Source: DASQPR01 sp963797675 (GTDB lineage Bacteria; Actinomycetota; Actinomycetes; Mycobacteriales; Micromonosporaceae). From it: DNA of 64,000 nucleotides. Of this stretch, positions 8,735 through 17,994 are shown piece after piece. Numbering within the stretch: the stretch's first letter is position 1; each line of letters begins with the position of its first letter. A program made the position numbers and the translations under genes. The DNA lies in assembly GCA_963797675.1 (NCBI GenBank), contig CAWCQQ010000007.1, positions 558,001-622,000 of the forward strand. The letters run 5' to 3'. The notes under the pieces were generated by a model. It was given only the letters and a program-made list of their open reading frames with translations, had not been told where the DNA came from and searched no databases.

Positions 8735-9251
8735 ATGAAGGTACGAGTACGGCCGGCGGCCGAGCGCGAATACGCGGTCGCCGGTGAGATCTGCGTCAGC
8801 GCGTACCGTGCCGACGGTCAACTCGGCCCGGAGACCGCGCCCGACGAGAAGCGCGAGTTCGACTATTCGGTCGCGCTCGCCGATGTCGCCGGCCGGGTCG
8901 CACACGGCGACGTGCTCGTCGCGGTCGACGGCGAGACGGTCGTCGGCTGCGTCACGTACGTGCGGCCGGGCTCTCCGCTGGCCGAGCTGTCGAAGGCCGG
9001 CGAGGTGGAGTTCCGGATGCTCGGCGTGGCGCCATCGGCCCAGGGTCGTGGCGTCGGTGCCGCCCTGGTCCAGGCATGCGTCGATCGGGCAACCGAACAG
9101 GGCTGCGACGCCGATCGTCATCGCCGTACGCGACTCCAATGCCGTCGCGAAGAAGCTCTACGCCCGATTCGGGTTCACGCCGATGCCGCAACGCGACTTC
9201 GTACCCGTACCTCATGTGATTTTGGAAGCTTTCCGCCTCGACCTGCGCTGA
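8735..9251 (+). CDS. GNAT-family N-acetyltransferase (frame broken near 9110)
   Basis: About 171 residues. The fold is seen from RPAAEREYAVAGEI at the N-terminus, VVGCVTYVRPGS (strand 4), then EVEFRMLGVAPSAQGRGVGAALV with the acetyl-CoA loop Q-G-R-G-V-G (about residues 90-112). After the break, IVIAVRDSNAVAKKLYARFGFTP is the typical C-terminal half. Removing one G after TGC restores GC-TPIVIAV. It starts 15 bases after the biotinyl protein gene and is probably transcribed with it. Acceptor substrate unknown. Confidence 0.82.
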
Positions 9252-9252
9252 G

Positions 9253-9797
9253 CTACTCCAGCAGCTCGAGCGCGACCTCCAGCCCGGTCTTCTGGCGCTC
9301 CTCGTCGGTGACCGAGTCGTCGCGCAGGACGAACCAGGACGCGTGCAGCGCGAACAGCGCGAGCGACGCACGCAGCCGTTCCTTCGGCGGAGCGCCGGGC
9401 GCGGACAGATACTCCACCACCTCGATCATCTGCTTGCGCATGCGCTCGCCGGACGGGTGGTCGCGCAGCGCGTCGGGTTGCGTTCGAAGAACTGCATCGT
9501 CTCGAAGTGGTTCCCGACGAACAGCTCGGCTGCGTAGCGCTTGATGAATTCGCGCCGGCCCTCGCTCGTTCGCGGCAGCGTCAGACCCCAGCGGAACAGC
9601 TCTTCCAGCACCGACGTCCGATCGTCGATGAGGCTCGTGACGATCTCTTCCTTCGTCTTGAAGTGGTAGTAGAGCGCGGCCTTGGTGACCCCGATCTCGT
9701 CTGCGATCTCCCGCAGCGATGTGGCCTCGTAGCCGTTCTCGTTGAACAGGCGCAGCGCGACGTTCTGGATCCGCGTGCGCGTGTCGGGCTGGGTCAT
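9253..9797 (-). CDS. TetR-family repressor of the adjacent efflux pump (frame broken near 9477)
   Basis: About 181 residues. The DNA-binding domain is clear: TRTRIQNVALRLFNENGYEA, then TSLREIADEIGVTKAALYYHFKTKEEI (about residues 6-52). The ligand domain continues VGNHFETMQFFERNP, then in another frame DALRDHPSGERMRKQMIEVV and ends VALELLE. Here one base seems missing rather than added. It is divergent from a DHA2 transporter, and two related palindromes in the 124-base gap are its likely operators. This is the standard layout of a drug-responsive TetR-pump pair. Confidence 0.85.
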
Positions 9798-9825
9798 GCG
9801 GGTCTTCCACCTCAGTCGGAATTCT

Positions 9826-9843
9826 ACTTGACGGCCGGCAAGT
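9826..9843. promoter_or_regulatory. Probable TetR operator 1
   Basis: ACTTGACGGCCGGCAAGT is an 18-base palindrome broken only at one symmetric pair. It lies 28 bases upstream of the tetR start in the divergent tetR-pump gap. A second, related copy is at 9871. Confidence 0.6.
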
Positions 9844-9870
9844 AGGTAGCTTACCGTTCCGAGTGTAGCC

Positions 9871-9888
9871 ACTAGCCGGTCGGCAAGT
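9871..9888. promoter_or_regulatory. Probable TetR operator 2
   Basis: ACTAGCCGGTCGGCAAGT shares the right half GGCAAGT and the outer ACT of the copy at 9826; the copies are 45 bases apart. It lies 33 bases before the pump start codon, so binding would block that promoter. Confidence 0.55.
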
Positions 9889-9921
9889 AAGTCGGCATCG
9901 GAGATCAACGGGAGCGTACCC

Positions 9922-11514
9922 ATGTCATCAGATTTGGCGGAGTCACCGCCGGTCACATCATCCGGGCGCAGCCGCGAGGTGATGTATGTGCTGCCGGCAC
10001 TGCTGCTCGCGTTCCTGCTGGCCATGCTCGACAACTTCATCGTCGGCACCGCGATGCCGACGATCGTCCGCGATCTCGGCGGCCTGTCGCACCTGTCCTG
10101 GGTGGTCACCGCCTACGTCCTCGGCACGTCGGTCTCCACGCCGCTGTGGGGCAAGCTCGGCGACATGTACGGCCGGAAGAGCATCTTCCTGACCTCGATC
10201 GTCGGCTTCCTGATCGGATCCGCGCTGAGCGGCGCGGCCCAGAACATGACGCAGCTGATCGGGTTCCGCGCGCTGCAGGGGCTGTTCGCCGGTGGCCTCG
10301 CGGTCGGCGCGATGGCGATCATCGGTGACCTCGTGCCGCCCCGCGAACGCGGTCGCTACCAGGGCATCATGGCGAGCGTCATGGCGATCGCGATGGTCGC
10401 CGGCCCGCTCGTCGGCGGCTACATCACCGACAACCTGAGCTGGCGCTGGGCGTTCTACGTGAACCTGCCGCTCGGCGCCGTCGCGCTGGCACTCATCACG
10501 ATCCGCCTGCACCTGCCGAAGAAGCGCACCGAGCACCGGATCGACTGGTGGGGCTCGGCGTTCCTGGCGATCGCGATCACCGGCCTGGTGCTGCTGACCA
10601 CGTGGGGCGGCACGCAGTACGCGTGGGGCTCGTGGCAGATCATCGGCCTCGGCGTGCTCTCGATCGTGTCGCTGGTCATCTTCGGATTCATCGAGCCCCG
10701 CGCCGCCGAGCCGGTGCTGTCGCTCGGTCTGTTCAAGAACCGGAACTTCACGCTCGTCTCGCTGATCGGCTTCCTGGTCGGCTTCGCGATGTTCGGCGTG
10801 ATCAGCTTCCTGCCGCTCTACCAGCAGACCGTGCAGGGCGCATCGGCGACCAACTCCGGCCTGCTGCTGCTGCCGATGATGGCCGGTCTGCTCGTGTCGT
10901 CGCTGTTCGCGGGATCGACGATCACGAGGACCGGCAAATACAGGATGTTCCCGATCGTCGGTGGCACCATCATGACGATCGGCATGGTCCTGCTGGCAAC
11001 GATCGGTGCGACCACCACGCGTACCACGACGGCGATCTTCATGGTCGTGCTCGGTCTGGGCATGGGCTTCCTGATGCAGACCACGATGCTGATCGCGCAG
11101 AACAGCGTCGAGCAGAAGGACATCGGCGTGGCATCCAGCGCGGCTACGTTCTTCCGGTCGATCGGTGGCTCGTTCGGTGTCGCGCTGTTCGGGGCGATCT
11201 TCAACCACCGCCTGTACGACTACCTGGTCAGCGTCGGTCAAGCGCCGCTTGCCCAGGCGGTCAAGGCCGGCGGTGCGAATACGCTCAGCCAGGGTGGACA
11301 CGCCAAGCTGCCGCTGCCGTTGCTCGACGGCATCGCCACGGCCACCGCGACGATCTTCTTCTGGGCGTCGTTCCTGGCCGTACTCGTGCCGATCCTTGCG
11401 CTGTTCGTACAGCACATCGCGCTGCGCGGCAAGAACGATCCGCCGCCGCCGGCGGACACGGACACGGACACCGAGGTTGCCGACGCCGAGGCCATGGTCG
11501 TCTCCTTCGACTAG
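9922..11514 (+). CDS. DHA2-family (14-TM) drug efflux MFS transporter
   Basis: 530 residues with 14 predicted membrane helices and an acidic C-terminal tail. Motifs: LDNFIVGTAMPTIVRDLGGL (helix 1, motif D1 of the DHA2 family), GKLGDMYGRKSIFL (loop 2-3 signature), GFRALQGLFAGGLAVGAMAI, and motif C-like GPLVGGYITDNLSWRWAFYVN. These are proton antiporters for drugs and dyes. Divergent from its probable TetR repressor. A terminator-like hairpin follows at 11526-11561. Frame intact. The actual substrate cannot be inferred. Confidence 0.9.
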   Translation: MSSDLAESPPVTSSGRSREVMYVLPALLLAFLLAMLDNFIVGTAMPTIVRDLGGLSHLSWVVTAYVLGTSVSTPLWGKLGDMYGRKSIFLTSIVGFLIGSALSGAAQNMTQLIGFRALQGLFAGGLAVGAMAIIGDLVPPRERGRYQGIMASVMAIAMVAGPLVGGYITDNLSWRWAFYVNLPLGAVALALITIRLHLPKKRTEHRIDWWGSAFLAIAITGLVLLTTWGGTQYAWGSWQIIGLGVLSIVSLVIFGFIEPRAAEPVLSLGLFKNRNFTLVSLIGFLVGFAMFGVISFLPLYQQTVQGASATNSGLLLLPMMAGLLVSSLFAGSTITRTGKYRMFPIVGGTIMTIGMVLLATIGATTTRTTTAIFMVVLGLGMGFLMQTTMLIAQNSVEQKDIGVASSAATFFRSIGGSFGVALFGAIFNHRLYDYLVSVGQAPLAQAVKAGGANTLSQGGHAKLPLPLLDGIATATATIFFWASFLAVLVPILALFVQHIALRGKNDPPPPADTDTDTEVADAEAMVVSFD

Positions 11515-11525
11515 TCGCCGACACC

Positions 11526-11561
11526 ACGGAGGCCGTTCCCTCGCTGGGGGGCGGCCTCCGT
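11526..11561 (+). terminator. Hairpin after the efflux gene
   Basis: ACGGAGGCCG (11526-11535) and CGGCCTCCGT (11552-11561) form a perfect 10-bp stem with a 16-base loop, 12 bases after the transporter stop. Confidence 0.6.
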
Positions 11562-11575
11562 CGTGCGGGATCCGG

Positions 11576-11666
11576 GATCTTGGACTCAATTGGCTGCCGA
11601 ATCGCGCGGAATCGAGCCATTTGGGTCCAAGATCGCTTCGATTCCCCGATCTCGGACTCACATGGC
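11576..11666. repeat. Imperfect inverted repeat with a third direct copy
   Basis: GATCTTGGACTCAATTGGCT at 11576-11595 pairs with AGCCATTTGGGTCCAAGATC at 11615-11634 (18 of 20 positions). A third related copy, GATCTCGGACTCACATGGC, follows in direct orientation at 11648-11666. The cluster lies between the efflux terminator and the SIS gene. Purpose unknown; it could be a regulatory RNA hairpin or the remnant of a small repeat element. Confidence 0.5.
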
Positions 11667-11809
11667 GACCGCGCGACGCCGGGTTGCAGAAGCTCGAGGG
11701 TGATGTGTGAGCGTGCGCACTCCGGTGTTCTTTCGCGCATCAATGTGCAAGACTGAGCATGAAACGAGCGAATAATGCTCGATAGGCGCTTGACGGTGGG
11801 GGAACGAAC

Positions 11810-12877
11810 GTGAGTGAGCAGAATGTGATTGCTGGCGCCGGGATGGCCGCGGACATCGCCGAGCAGCCGGACATCTACGCGTTGCTGCTCGAGCCCGCGC
11901 ACGCGAGCGCGATCGCCGCGATCGCCGCGAAGATCGCCGAGAAGCGCCCGCGGCACATCGTGTTCACCGCGCGCGGCACATCCGACCACGCCGCGCTCTA
12001 CGCCGCCTATCTGACCGAGATCCGTCTCGGCATCCCGGCCGCGCTGGCGTCGCCGTCCGCGGTCACGGTCTACGGTGCCCGTCCGGACCTGTCCGAGGCA
12101 CTCGTCATCGGGGTCAGCCAGAGCGGCGGATCGACCGACCTGGTCGAGGTGATGCGCCAGGCCCGCGAGTCCGGTGCCACCACGCTGGCGGTCACGAACA
12201 ACGCGTCCTCGCCGCTGGCCGAGGCGGCCGAGCTGCACATCGACGTCGCGGCCGGTCACGAGCGTGCGGTGGCCGCGACGAAGACGTACACGGCGGAGTT
12301 GTTCGCGCTGTTGATGTTCGTCGAAGGCGTACGCGCCGGGAACGGCGTACTGCCGGCCGAGGAACTGGCGGCGCTGTCCGCGCTGCCGAAACTCGCTGCC
12401 GATCTGCTCGCCGACGAGACGCCGGTCGAACTGGCTCGCCGTTACCGGTTCGCGGCGCGTGCCGTGACCACCGGACGGGGGTACGCGTACCCGACCGCCC
12501 GCGAGACCGCGCTGAAGATGATGGAGACGTCCTACCTGCCGGCACTGGCGTTCTCGGGTGCCGATCTGCTGCACGGCCCGCTCGCGATGACCGACCCGAC
12601 CGTACCGGTGCTGGCCGTGGTCGGCGACGGCCCCGGCGGAGCGTCCATGCGCGAGGTCGTCGAGCGTCTCGGCTCCCGGCGTGCGGACGTGGTCGTGGTC
12701 GGCCCGTCCGACGTGGAGGGTGCGACCGCACGGATCGCGACGCCGTCGATCGACGAGCGCTACGCGCCGCTGCTCGACATCCTGCCGTTGCAGCGGCTGG
12801 CGCTCGCGTTGGCGCTCGGCCGGGGCGAGAACCCGGACGCTCCGCGCGGCCTGTCGAAGGTCACCGTCACGCTCTGA
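11810..12877 (+). CDS. Tandem SIS-domain sugar isomerase/deaminase (AgaS/NagB-II/GlmS C-terminal type)
   Basis: 355 residues with two SIS domains and no glutaminase domain. The first contains HIVFTARGTSDHAALYAAYL and the phosphosugar loop VIGVSQSGGSTDLVEVM, followed by the conserved NNASSPLAEAAE. The second has GRGYAYPTARETALKMMETSYL, then ADLLHGPLAM with the conserved Glu and His, and ends KVTVTL. This group deaminates or isomerises amino-sugar phosphates such as glucosamine 6-phosphate. Start GTG. Standing alone, it is followed by a hairpin; ROK regulators elsewhere in the window are compatible with amino-sugar use but not linked to it. Confidence 0.85.
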   Translation: MSEQNVIAGAGMAADIAEQPDIYALLLEPAHASAIAAIAAKIAEKRPRHIVFTARGTSDHAALYAAYLTEIRLGIPAALASPSAVTVYGARPDLSEALVIGVSQSGGSTDLVEVMRQARESGATTLAVTNNASSPLAEAAELHIDVAAGHERAVAATKTYTAELFALLMFVEGVRAGNGVLPAEELAALSALPKLAADLLADETPVELARRYRFAARAVTTGRGYAYPTARETALKMMETSYLPALAFSGADLLHGPLAMTDPTVPVLAVVGDGPGGASMREVVERLGSRRADVVVVGPSDVEGATARIATPSIDERYAPLLDILPLQRLALALALGRGENPDAPRGLSKVTVTL

Positions 12878-12887
12878 TCAACCGGCG

Positions 12888-12921
12888 ACGCGCATCTGAT
12901 CACGGGGGAACGGATGCGCGT
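12888..12921. terminator. Hairpin between convergent genes
   Basis: Perfect 9-bp stem ACGCGCATC (12888-12896) with GATGCGCGT (12913-12921), 16-base loop, between the SIS gene stop and the opposite DUF2785 stop. Confidence 0.5.
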
Positions 12922-13709
12922 TATCCGAGGTAGGACATCGGCACGCGGAGGCAATCGGCGATCGCGACGGCAATCGTCGCGTGATGCGGCGGTCTCCGCG
13001 GTGCCGCAGATTCCTGGCCGGCATGCACGAAGAATCGGACGCCTCGATGATTCGCGACATAGAGCGAGTTCAGCGTCCGGATCGTGTTCGACACCCAGGG
13101 CGGGAACGGGCCCGGCGTGCGCTCGCCGAATGCGACTTCGATCGGCTTCAGCCAGCCGGTCGCGTCGTCGACGGTGAGTTCGGTCCGGCAGAGCACCGTG
13201 GTGACGGCGTTCGAGAGACGGTCGTCCTCACCGTCCGCGAACAGAAGGTCGTTCGGCGTTATCAGGCGCTGCCGGGCCAGGTCGAGCAGGGCCACGAGGT
13301 CGGCCGAGCCGAGGTGCCGGGAGCGGGCGAAGGCTTCGATCGTGTCGGATCCGTGCGCCACCGCGTGCAGCCAGCCCAGGGTGTCGTCATGGCCGCGCAG
13401 ATCGGTCTCGCCGGCGTACCAGGCGGTGAACGCGTCTTGCCAGCGCCGCACATCGGCGGTGGCAAGTTCGCCGGTTACCTCGTCGCGCGGTACCGCGCAG
13501 GCGAGTCCGAGCGCGGCGAACGTACGGGCCTGGATCTCCGGGTGCCCGAGCTGCTCGGCCATCCGATCGCCGAGCGTCCGGAGGCTGCCGTCCGCCTTCC
13601 CGTCGCGAATGTGGCGGTAGAGCAGGTTGTAGCCGGTCCGGTCGCGGACGGCCGGGTCCGGCGAGGCCAGCATCGTGCATATCTCGTCAAGCGTAGGTTC
13701 GGGCACCAC
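12921..13709 (-). CDS. DUF2785 protein
   Basis: 262 residues, all-helical, resembling the DUF2785 family: an N-terminal helical repeat (TLDEICTMLASPDPAVRDRTGYN, LLYRHIRDG), a central FTAWYAGETDLRGHDDTLGW, then LHAVAHGSDTIEAFARS with a conserved His, and LNSLYVANHRGV near the C-terminus. The last 30 residues are basic and proline-rich (ESAAPRRPPHH) and do not look like family members, so a late frame error is possible. Function unknown. It lies 66 bases downstream of a lipoprotein gene on the same strand. Confidence 0.7.
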   Translation of the reverse strand: MVPEPTLDEICTMLASPDPAVRDRTGYNLLYRHIRDGKADGSLRTLGDRMAEQLGHPEIQARTFAALGLACAVPRDEVTGELATADVRRWQDAFTAWYAGETDLRGHDDTLGWLHAVAHGSDTIEAFARSRHLGSADLVALLDLARQRLITPNDLLFADGEDDRLSNAVTTVLCRTELTVDDATGWLKPIEVAFGERTPGPFPPWVSNTIRTLNSLYVANHRGVRFFVHAGQESAAPRRPPHHATIAVAIADCLRVPMSYLG

Positions 13710-13775
13710 CGCAGCATTCCAGCCGCGCCGGTGCCGGCTCGACCCCGAATACCCTCCGCCGACCCTTACCGCCGG

Positions 13776-14236
13776 TTACGGCGCGGTCGGTGTGATGGTC
13801 AGGATCGCGGGGGTGTTCGCACGCAGTTCGCCGGCCGGGAAGGTCTGGGCCGGCCGGCTGCCGATGGCCACGCCGTAGGTGGCGTACCCGCCGGTCACGG
13901 CTCGGATCTGGAAGGGGAACGAGCATGCCGGTGCCGTCGCTCGTGATCGCGCCGGCACCGAGCGTGCCGGAGGCGAGCCGCGTGCCGGCCGGGCTCGTCA
14001 CGACCACGGTCGCGTCTTTGGCCACGTCGCTCGCACCAATCGGTGCCGTGCAGGCGGCGCCCGGTGAGGCCGTGCCTGGGGGGAGCGTGACCATGGCACG
14101 GCCGGAGATCACGAAAGCCGACGGCTTGACCGAACTCTTGTCGCCGGCGTCCACGAAACCGCAGCCCGCGACGGTGGTCGTGCGAGACGGCTGCGAGAAG
14201 CGCCAGGATGACCGCGTGAGACCGAGGGTGTGGCAC
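13776..14236 (-). CDS. Small putative lipoprotein (frame broken near the lipobox and near 13930)
   Basis: About 153 residues assembled from three frames. The start region VPHPRSHAVILALLAAVS is a basic then hydrophobic signal peptide. One frame over, TTVAGCGFVDAGDKSS supplies a lipobox-like VAGC just where it is needed, and the mature protein continues with PSAFVISGRAMVTLPPGTAS, a single Cys (AACTAP) and a beta-rich body. It ends FPAGELRANTPAILTITPTAP. I do not recognise a family. Exported attachment to the membrane is inferred from the lipobox only. It is divergent from pdtaS. Confidence 0.5.
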
Positions 14237-14286
14237 GTGCCGAGGCTACTCCCGGTGATCCGCGGTTCATCTGGCAGGCTTAGAGC

Positions 14287-15780
14287 GTGTCAACACTCCG
14301 TGATCTCGTCGAGGAGCACACCACCCTCGCGCCGGTAGAGGTCGAGCATCTGCATCGACTGGCCGGCGATTGGCAGCTGGTGGCGGATCTGTCGTTCGCG
14401 GATCTGTTGATGTGGACGAAGACCGCCGGTGGCAGCGAGGGTAAGGACGAATACATCTGCGTGGCCCACGTACGCCCGACCACGGCTGCGACGGCGTACC
14501 AGGATGATCAGGTCGGTCGGACCGCAACCGGCGCGGACGCCGCACATCTGGTGATCGCCGCGAGCCAGGGTCGGATCTGGCGGGAGGGCGACCCGGTCTG
14601 GTACAACGACACGCCCGCGCGGCACGAGGCCATCCCGGTACGCCGGCGGGACGCCCGCGACGTGATCGCACTCGTCGGCCGGGACACGAACCTCACCACC
14701 GCCCGGTCCCCGAGCCAGCTGGAACTCAACTACCTCACCACCGCCGACGATCTCGCCCAGATGATCGCGGACGGCACGTTCCCGCCGGTCGCGCACGTCG
14801 GCGAGACGACCACGGCACCGCGGGTCGGAGACGGGCTGATCCGGCTGGACGCGGCCGGCACCGTCATGTACGCGAGCCCGAACGCACTGAGCGCGTACCG
14901 GCGGCTCGGCATGCGCTCCGACCTCGAGGGCGAAGACCTCGCGCTGGTCACGAAGCGGCTGTGCGACGACACGCTGGAGGGTGCCGAAGTGAACGCGCGC
15001 ATCCTCGCAGCTCTGCGCGGTGAAGGCCCGCCTCGCAAGGAGATCGACGCTCGCGGCGCATCCGTACTGATGCGTGCGCTGCCGCTGATGCCGGCCGGCG
15101 TGCCGATCGGCGCGCTCGTGCTGGTCCGGGACATCACCGAGGTACGCCGCCGGGACCGCGCCCTGATCACGAAGGACGCGACGATCCGGGAGATCCACCA
15201 CCGGGTGAAGAACAACCTGCAGACGGTGGCCGCGCTGCTGCGGCTGCAGGCGCGACGGGTCGGCATCCCGGCCGCTCGGGCCGCGCTGGAGGAGTCGGTC
15301 CGCCGGGTCGCGTCGATCGCGCTCGTGCACGAGACGCTGTCGATGTCGTCGGACGAGGCGGTCGAGTTCGACGGCATCGTCGACCGGGTCGCGTTCGCGG
15401 CCGGCGAGGTCGCGGCGGACGAATCCACGGTCACGATGCGCCGCTCCGGCACGTTCGGCATCCTGCCCGCCGAGATCGCGACGCCGCTGGTCATGGTCCT
15501 GAACGAGCTGCTGCTCAATGCGGCCGAGCACGCCTTCGTGCCGGGATCGTCGGGTTCGGTGGTGGTCTCCGTCACACGGGAGCGGCGGCAGATCGAGGTC
15601 ACGGTGACCGATGACGGCCAGGGACTGCCCGGTGACTTCGATCTGGAGAGCGCCGGACGGCTGGGCATGCAGATCGTCCGTACGCTGGTCACGGGCGAAT
15701 TGCGTGGCACGATCGACATCCGGGCGGGCGAGTCCGGCGGCACCGTCGCCACGGTGATCTTCCCGTTGGACAAACGTTGA
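14287..15780 (+). CDS. pdtaS: Sensor histidine kinase PdtaS (HWE/HisKA_2 type)
   Basis: 497 residues, intact. An N-terminal GAF-like domain (about 1-145), a PAS domain (about 175-285, IRLDAAGTVMYASPNALSAY), then the HisKA_2 box EIHHRVKNNLQTVAALLRLQ with the phosphoacceptor His (about residue 304) and a HATPase with N-box NELLLNAAEHAF, G-box DDGQGLPGDF and LGMQIVRTLV. It is soluble: no membrane segment. In mycobacteria PdtaS (Rv3220c) phosphorylates the ANTAR antiterminator PdtaR and senses copper and nitric oxide. The gene keeps its mycobacterial neighbours in broad terms (sigH group on one side, whiB1 on the other). PdtaR is not in the window. Confidence 0.9.
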   Translation: MSTLRDLVEEHTTLAPVEVEHLHRLAGDWQLVADLSFADLLMWTKTAGGSEGKDEYICVAHVRPTTAATAYQDDQVGRTATGADAAHLVIAASQGRIWREGDPVWYNDTPARHEAIPVRRRDARDVIALVGRDTNLTTARSPSQLELNYLTTADDLAQMIADGTFPPVAHVGETTTAPRVGDGLIRLDAAGTVMYASPNALSAYRRLGMRSDLEGEDLALVTKRLCDDTLEGAEVNARILAALRGEGPPRKEIDARGASVLMRALPLMPAGVPIGALVLVRDITEVRRRDRALITKDATIREIHHRVKNNLQTVAALLRLQARRVGIPAARAALEESVRRVASIALVHETLSMSSDEAVEFDGIVDRVAFAAGEVAADESTVTMRRSGTFGILPAEIATPLVMVLNELLLNAAEHAFVPGSSGSVVVSVTRERRQIEVTVTDDGQGLPGDFDLESAGRLGMQIVRTLVTGELRGTIDIRAGESGGTVATVIFPLDKR

Positions 15781-15845
15781 CCGCAGTGTGGGACGGCCCC
15801 TAAGGGCACTGTCGACTGTCGTTCATATATGGCAAACTTATGGAC

Positions 15846-15971
15846 ATGACGGTTGACGCTTATGGGACGGGCGCGGCGATCACTGCCGTGCGGGACCTGA
15901 GCGTCTTTCTCACCGCCCGGCGCCACGTGGACTACGGTCGCGTGCGCAGCGCCATGTGTCGGGCTTTCTAG
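15846..15971 (+). CDS. Cysteine-type leader peptide upstream of sulfite reductase
   Basis: Short reading frame ending at TAG 15969-15971. From ATG 15846 it gives 41 residues; a later GTG at 15888 gives 27. The end reads FLTARRHVDYGRV then RSAMCRAF. Actinobacterial sulfur genes are often preceded by such leader peptides with a T-x-R-R-x-H-V-D-x-x-R-V core and a late Cys; in mycobacteria translation of them attenuates the downstream genes according to cysteine supply. It lies 139 bases before the sulfite reductase start, the expected place. The start codon is undecided. Confidence 0.68.
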   Translation: MTVDAYGTGAAITAVRDLSVFLTARRHVDYGRVRSAMCRAF

Positions 15972-16109
15972 ATCTTCCTCAGGACCTAGTTAGCCCAGCT
16001 GGGCGCGCACGACCGCCGATCCCCCTGACATTGACGTCACATCACGAGATTGCTCGTGATGCTCCGGCGCGCAAGCGTGTCCTCCCGATATTCGGAAGGA
16101 CTCTTCGAC

Positions 16110-17812
16110 GTGACTGTTACCTCGAGCCCCGCCGCCGCGAACCCGGCATCGATCCGCCCGCGTCGCAGCGGCGGCGAAGGGCAGTGGGCGCTCGGCCATC
16201 GCGAGCCGCTCAACCCGAACGAGCGGATGAAGAAGGACGACGACGGTCTCAACGCCCGTCTCCGGATCGAATACGTCTACTCGCAGCGCGGCTTCGCCAG
16301 CATCGACCCGTCCGACCTGCGCGGACGCTTCCGCTGGCTGGGCCTCTACACGCAGCGCAAGCCCGGCATCGACGGCGGCAAGACCGCGATCCTCGAGCCG
16401 CACGAGCTGGACGACGAATTCTTCATGCTGCGCATCCGCATCGACGGCGGCCAGCTCGACCTCGCCCAGCTGCGCGCGATCGCGCACGTCTCCACGGTCT
16501 ACGGCCGCGACACCGCCGATCTCACCGATCGCCAGAACGTGCAGATGCACTGGGTACGCATCGAGGACGTGCCGAAGATCTGGCGCGAGATCGAGGCGGT
16601 CGGCCTGTCCACGACCGAGGCCTGCGGCGACACGCCCCGCGTCATCCTCGGCAGCCCGGTCGCCGGCATCTCCGCCGACGAGGTGATCGACGCGACGCCG
16701 GCGATCGACGAAGATCACCGAGAAGTACATCGGCGACGCCGCGTACGCGAACCTGCCCCGCAAGTTCAAGACGTCGATCGGCTGGCTGCCCGACCTGCCG
16801 TACGAGGTGAACGACATCGGCTTCATCGGCGCCGTACATCCTGAATACGGCCCTGGTTTTGATCTGTGGGTCGGTGGCGGCCTGTCCACCAACCCGATGC
16901 TGGCCAAGCGCCTCGGCGCCTGGGTGCCGCTGGACGAGATCCCGGACGTCTGGGACGGCGTGATCGGAATCTTCCGCGACTACGGCTACCGCCGCCTTCG
17001 CAGCCGGGCCCGCCTGAAGTTCCTGATGGCCGACTGGGGTCCGGAGAAGTTCCGCGAGATCCTCGAGACCGAATACCTGAAGCGCACGCTCGTCGACGGT
17101 CCCGAGGCCGGTCCTGCCGGCGAAGCCGGTCGACCACGTCGGCGTCTACCGGCAGGTCGACGGCAAGTTCTACGTCGGCGTCGCGGCGCTCGCCGGTCGG
17201 GTCAGCGGCACGATGCTCGCGCAGGTCGCGGACATCGTCGAGGCGCACGGCGGCTGGCGCGTCCGGACCACCGCGCAGCAGAAGCTGATCGCACTCGACA
17301 TCGACGAGGACAAGGTCGAATCGCTGGTCGCGGCGCTCGACGCGATCGGGCTGTCGGCCCGCCCGTCGACCTGGCGGCGTTCCACCATGGCCTGCACCGG
17401 CATCGAGTTCTGCAAGCTCGCGATCGTCGAGACGAAGGTCGCGGCCGCGTCGCTGATCCGCACGCTGGAGACGACGCTCGCGGACATCGACGTGGACATC
17501 TCGGTCAACATCAACGGCTGCCCCAACGCCTGCGCACGCACGCAGGTCGCGGACATCGGACTCAAGGGCCAGCTGATCATCGGCCCGGACGGCACGCAGG
17601 TGCCGGGTTATCAGATCCACCTCGGCGGTGGCCTGGGCCTGTCGCAGACGGACAAGCCGGGATTCGGGCGCAAGGTCCGCGGTCTCAAGACCACGGCCGA
17701 AGAGCTGCCGGCGTACGTGACCCGGCTGGCCCGCCGCTACGCCGCCGCTCGTGAAGACGGCGAGTCGTTCGCGTCCTGGGTCGTCCGTGCCGACGAGGAG
17801 GCGCTGCGATGA
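16110..17812 (+). CDS. sirA: Ferredoxin-dependent sulfite reductase (two frame breaks)
   Basis: About 566 residues. It reduces sulfite to sulfide with electrons from ferredoxin, using siroheme and a [4Fe-4S] cluster. Seen: VYGRDTADLTDRQNVQMHWV and TTEACGDTPRVILGSPVAG in the N-terminal half, PRKFKTSIGW in the middle, and the cluster ligands C-x5-C in ACTGIEFCKLA with C-x3-C in NGCPNACARTQ. Breaks near 16709 (IDE to ITEKYIGD) and near 17112 (EA to VLPAKPVDH) are each cured by removing one base. Start is GTG 16110 after GGAAGGA. Nitrite reductase (NirA) is the alternative; the leader peptide, cysH and sirohydrochlorin chelatase neighbours favour sulfite. The stop overlaps the next ATG. Confidence 0.88.
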
Positions 17813-17994
17813 GCGCGTCAACGTCCGGTGGCGAGCGCGTCGTGCCCTACTACTGCCCGTACTGCGGGGATGAGGACCTTCGACCCTCGGAAGAGGGCCA
17901 CGGCACCTGGGAGTGCCGGGCGTGCGCGCGCGCGTTCTCGGTGCGATTCATCGGACTGATCGTCAACCCGACTCGGGTGGAGGCAACGTCATGA
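17809..17994 (+). CDS. Small zinc-ribbon protein of the sulfite reductase operon
   Basis: 61 residues. Two Cys pairs, CPYC at YYCPYCGDEDL and CRAC at WECRACARAFSVRF, form a zinc ribbon. It overlaps sirA by ATGA and cysH by ATGA, so the three are translationally coupled. Homologous small proteins are found between sulfite reductase and cysH in many Actinobacteria; their role is not established. It could serve in cofactor or electron transfer, which is inference. Confidence 0.8.
   Translation: MSASTSGGERVVPYYCPYCGDEDLRPSEEGHGTWECRACARAFSVRFIGLIVNPTRVEATS

Noticed and set aside
9958..11661. 567-codon frame opposite the efflux gene
   Set aside because: It is His/Arg/Asp-rich mirror sequence of a strong 14-helix transporter, as expected from high GC.
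16110..17812. Nitrite reductase (NirA) for the siroheme enzyme
   Set aside because: Possible by sequence, but the leader peptide, cysH and chelatase in one operon point to sulfite.
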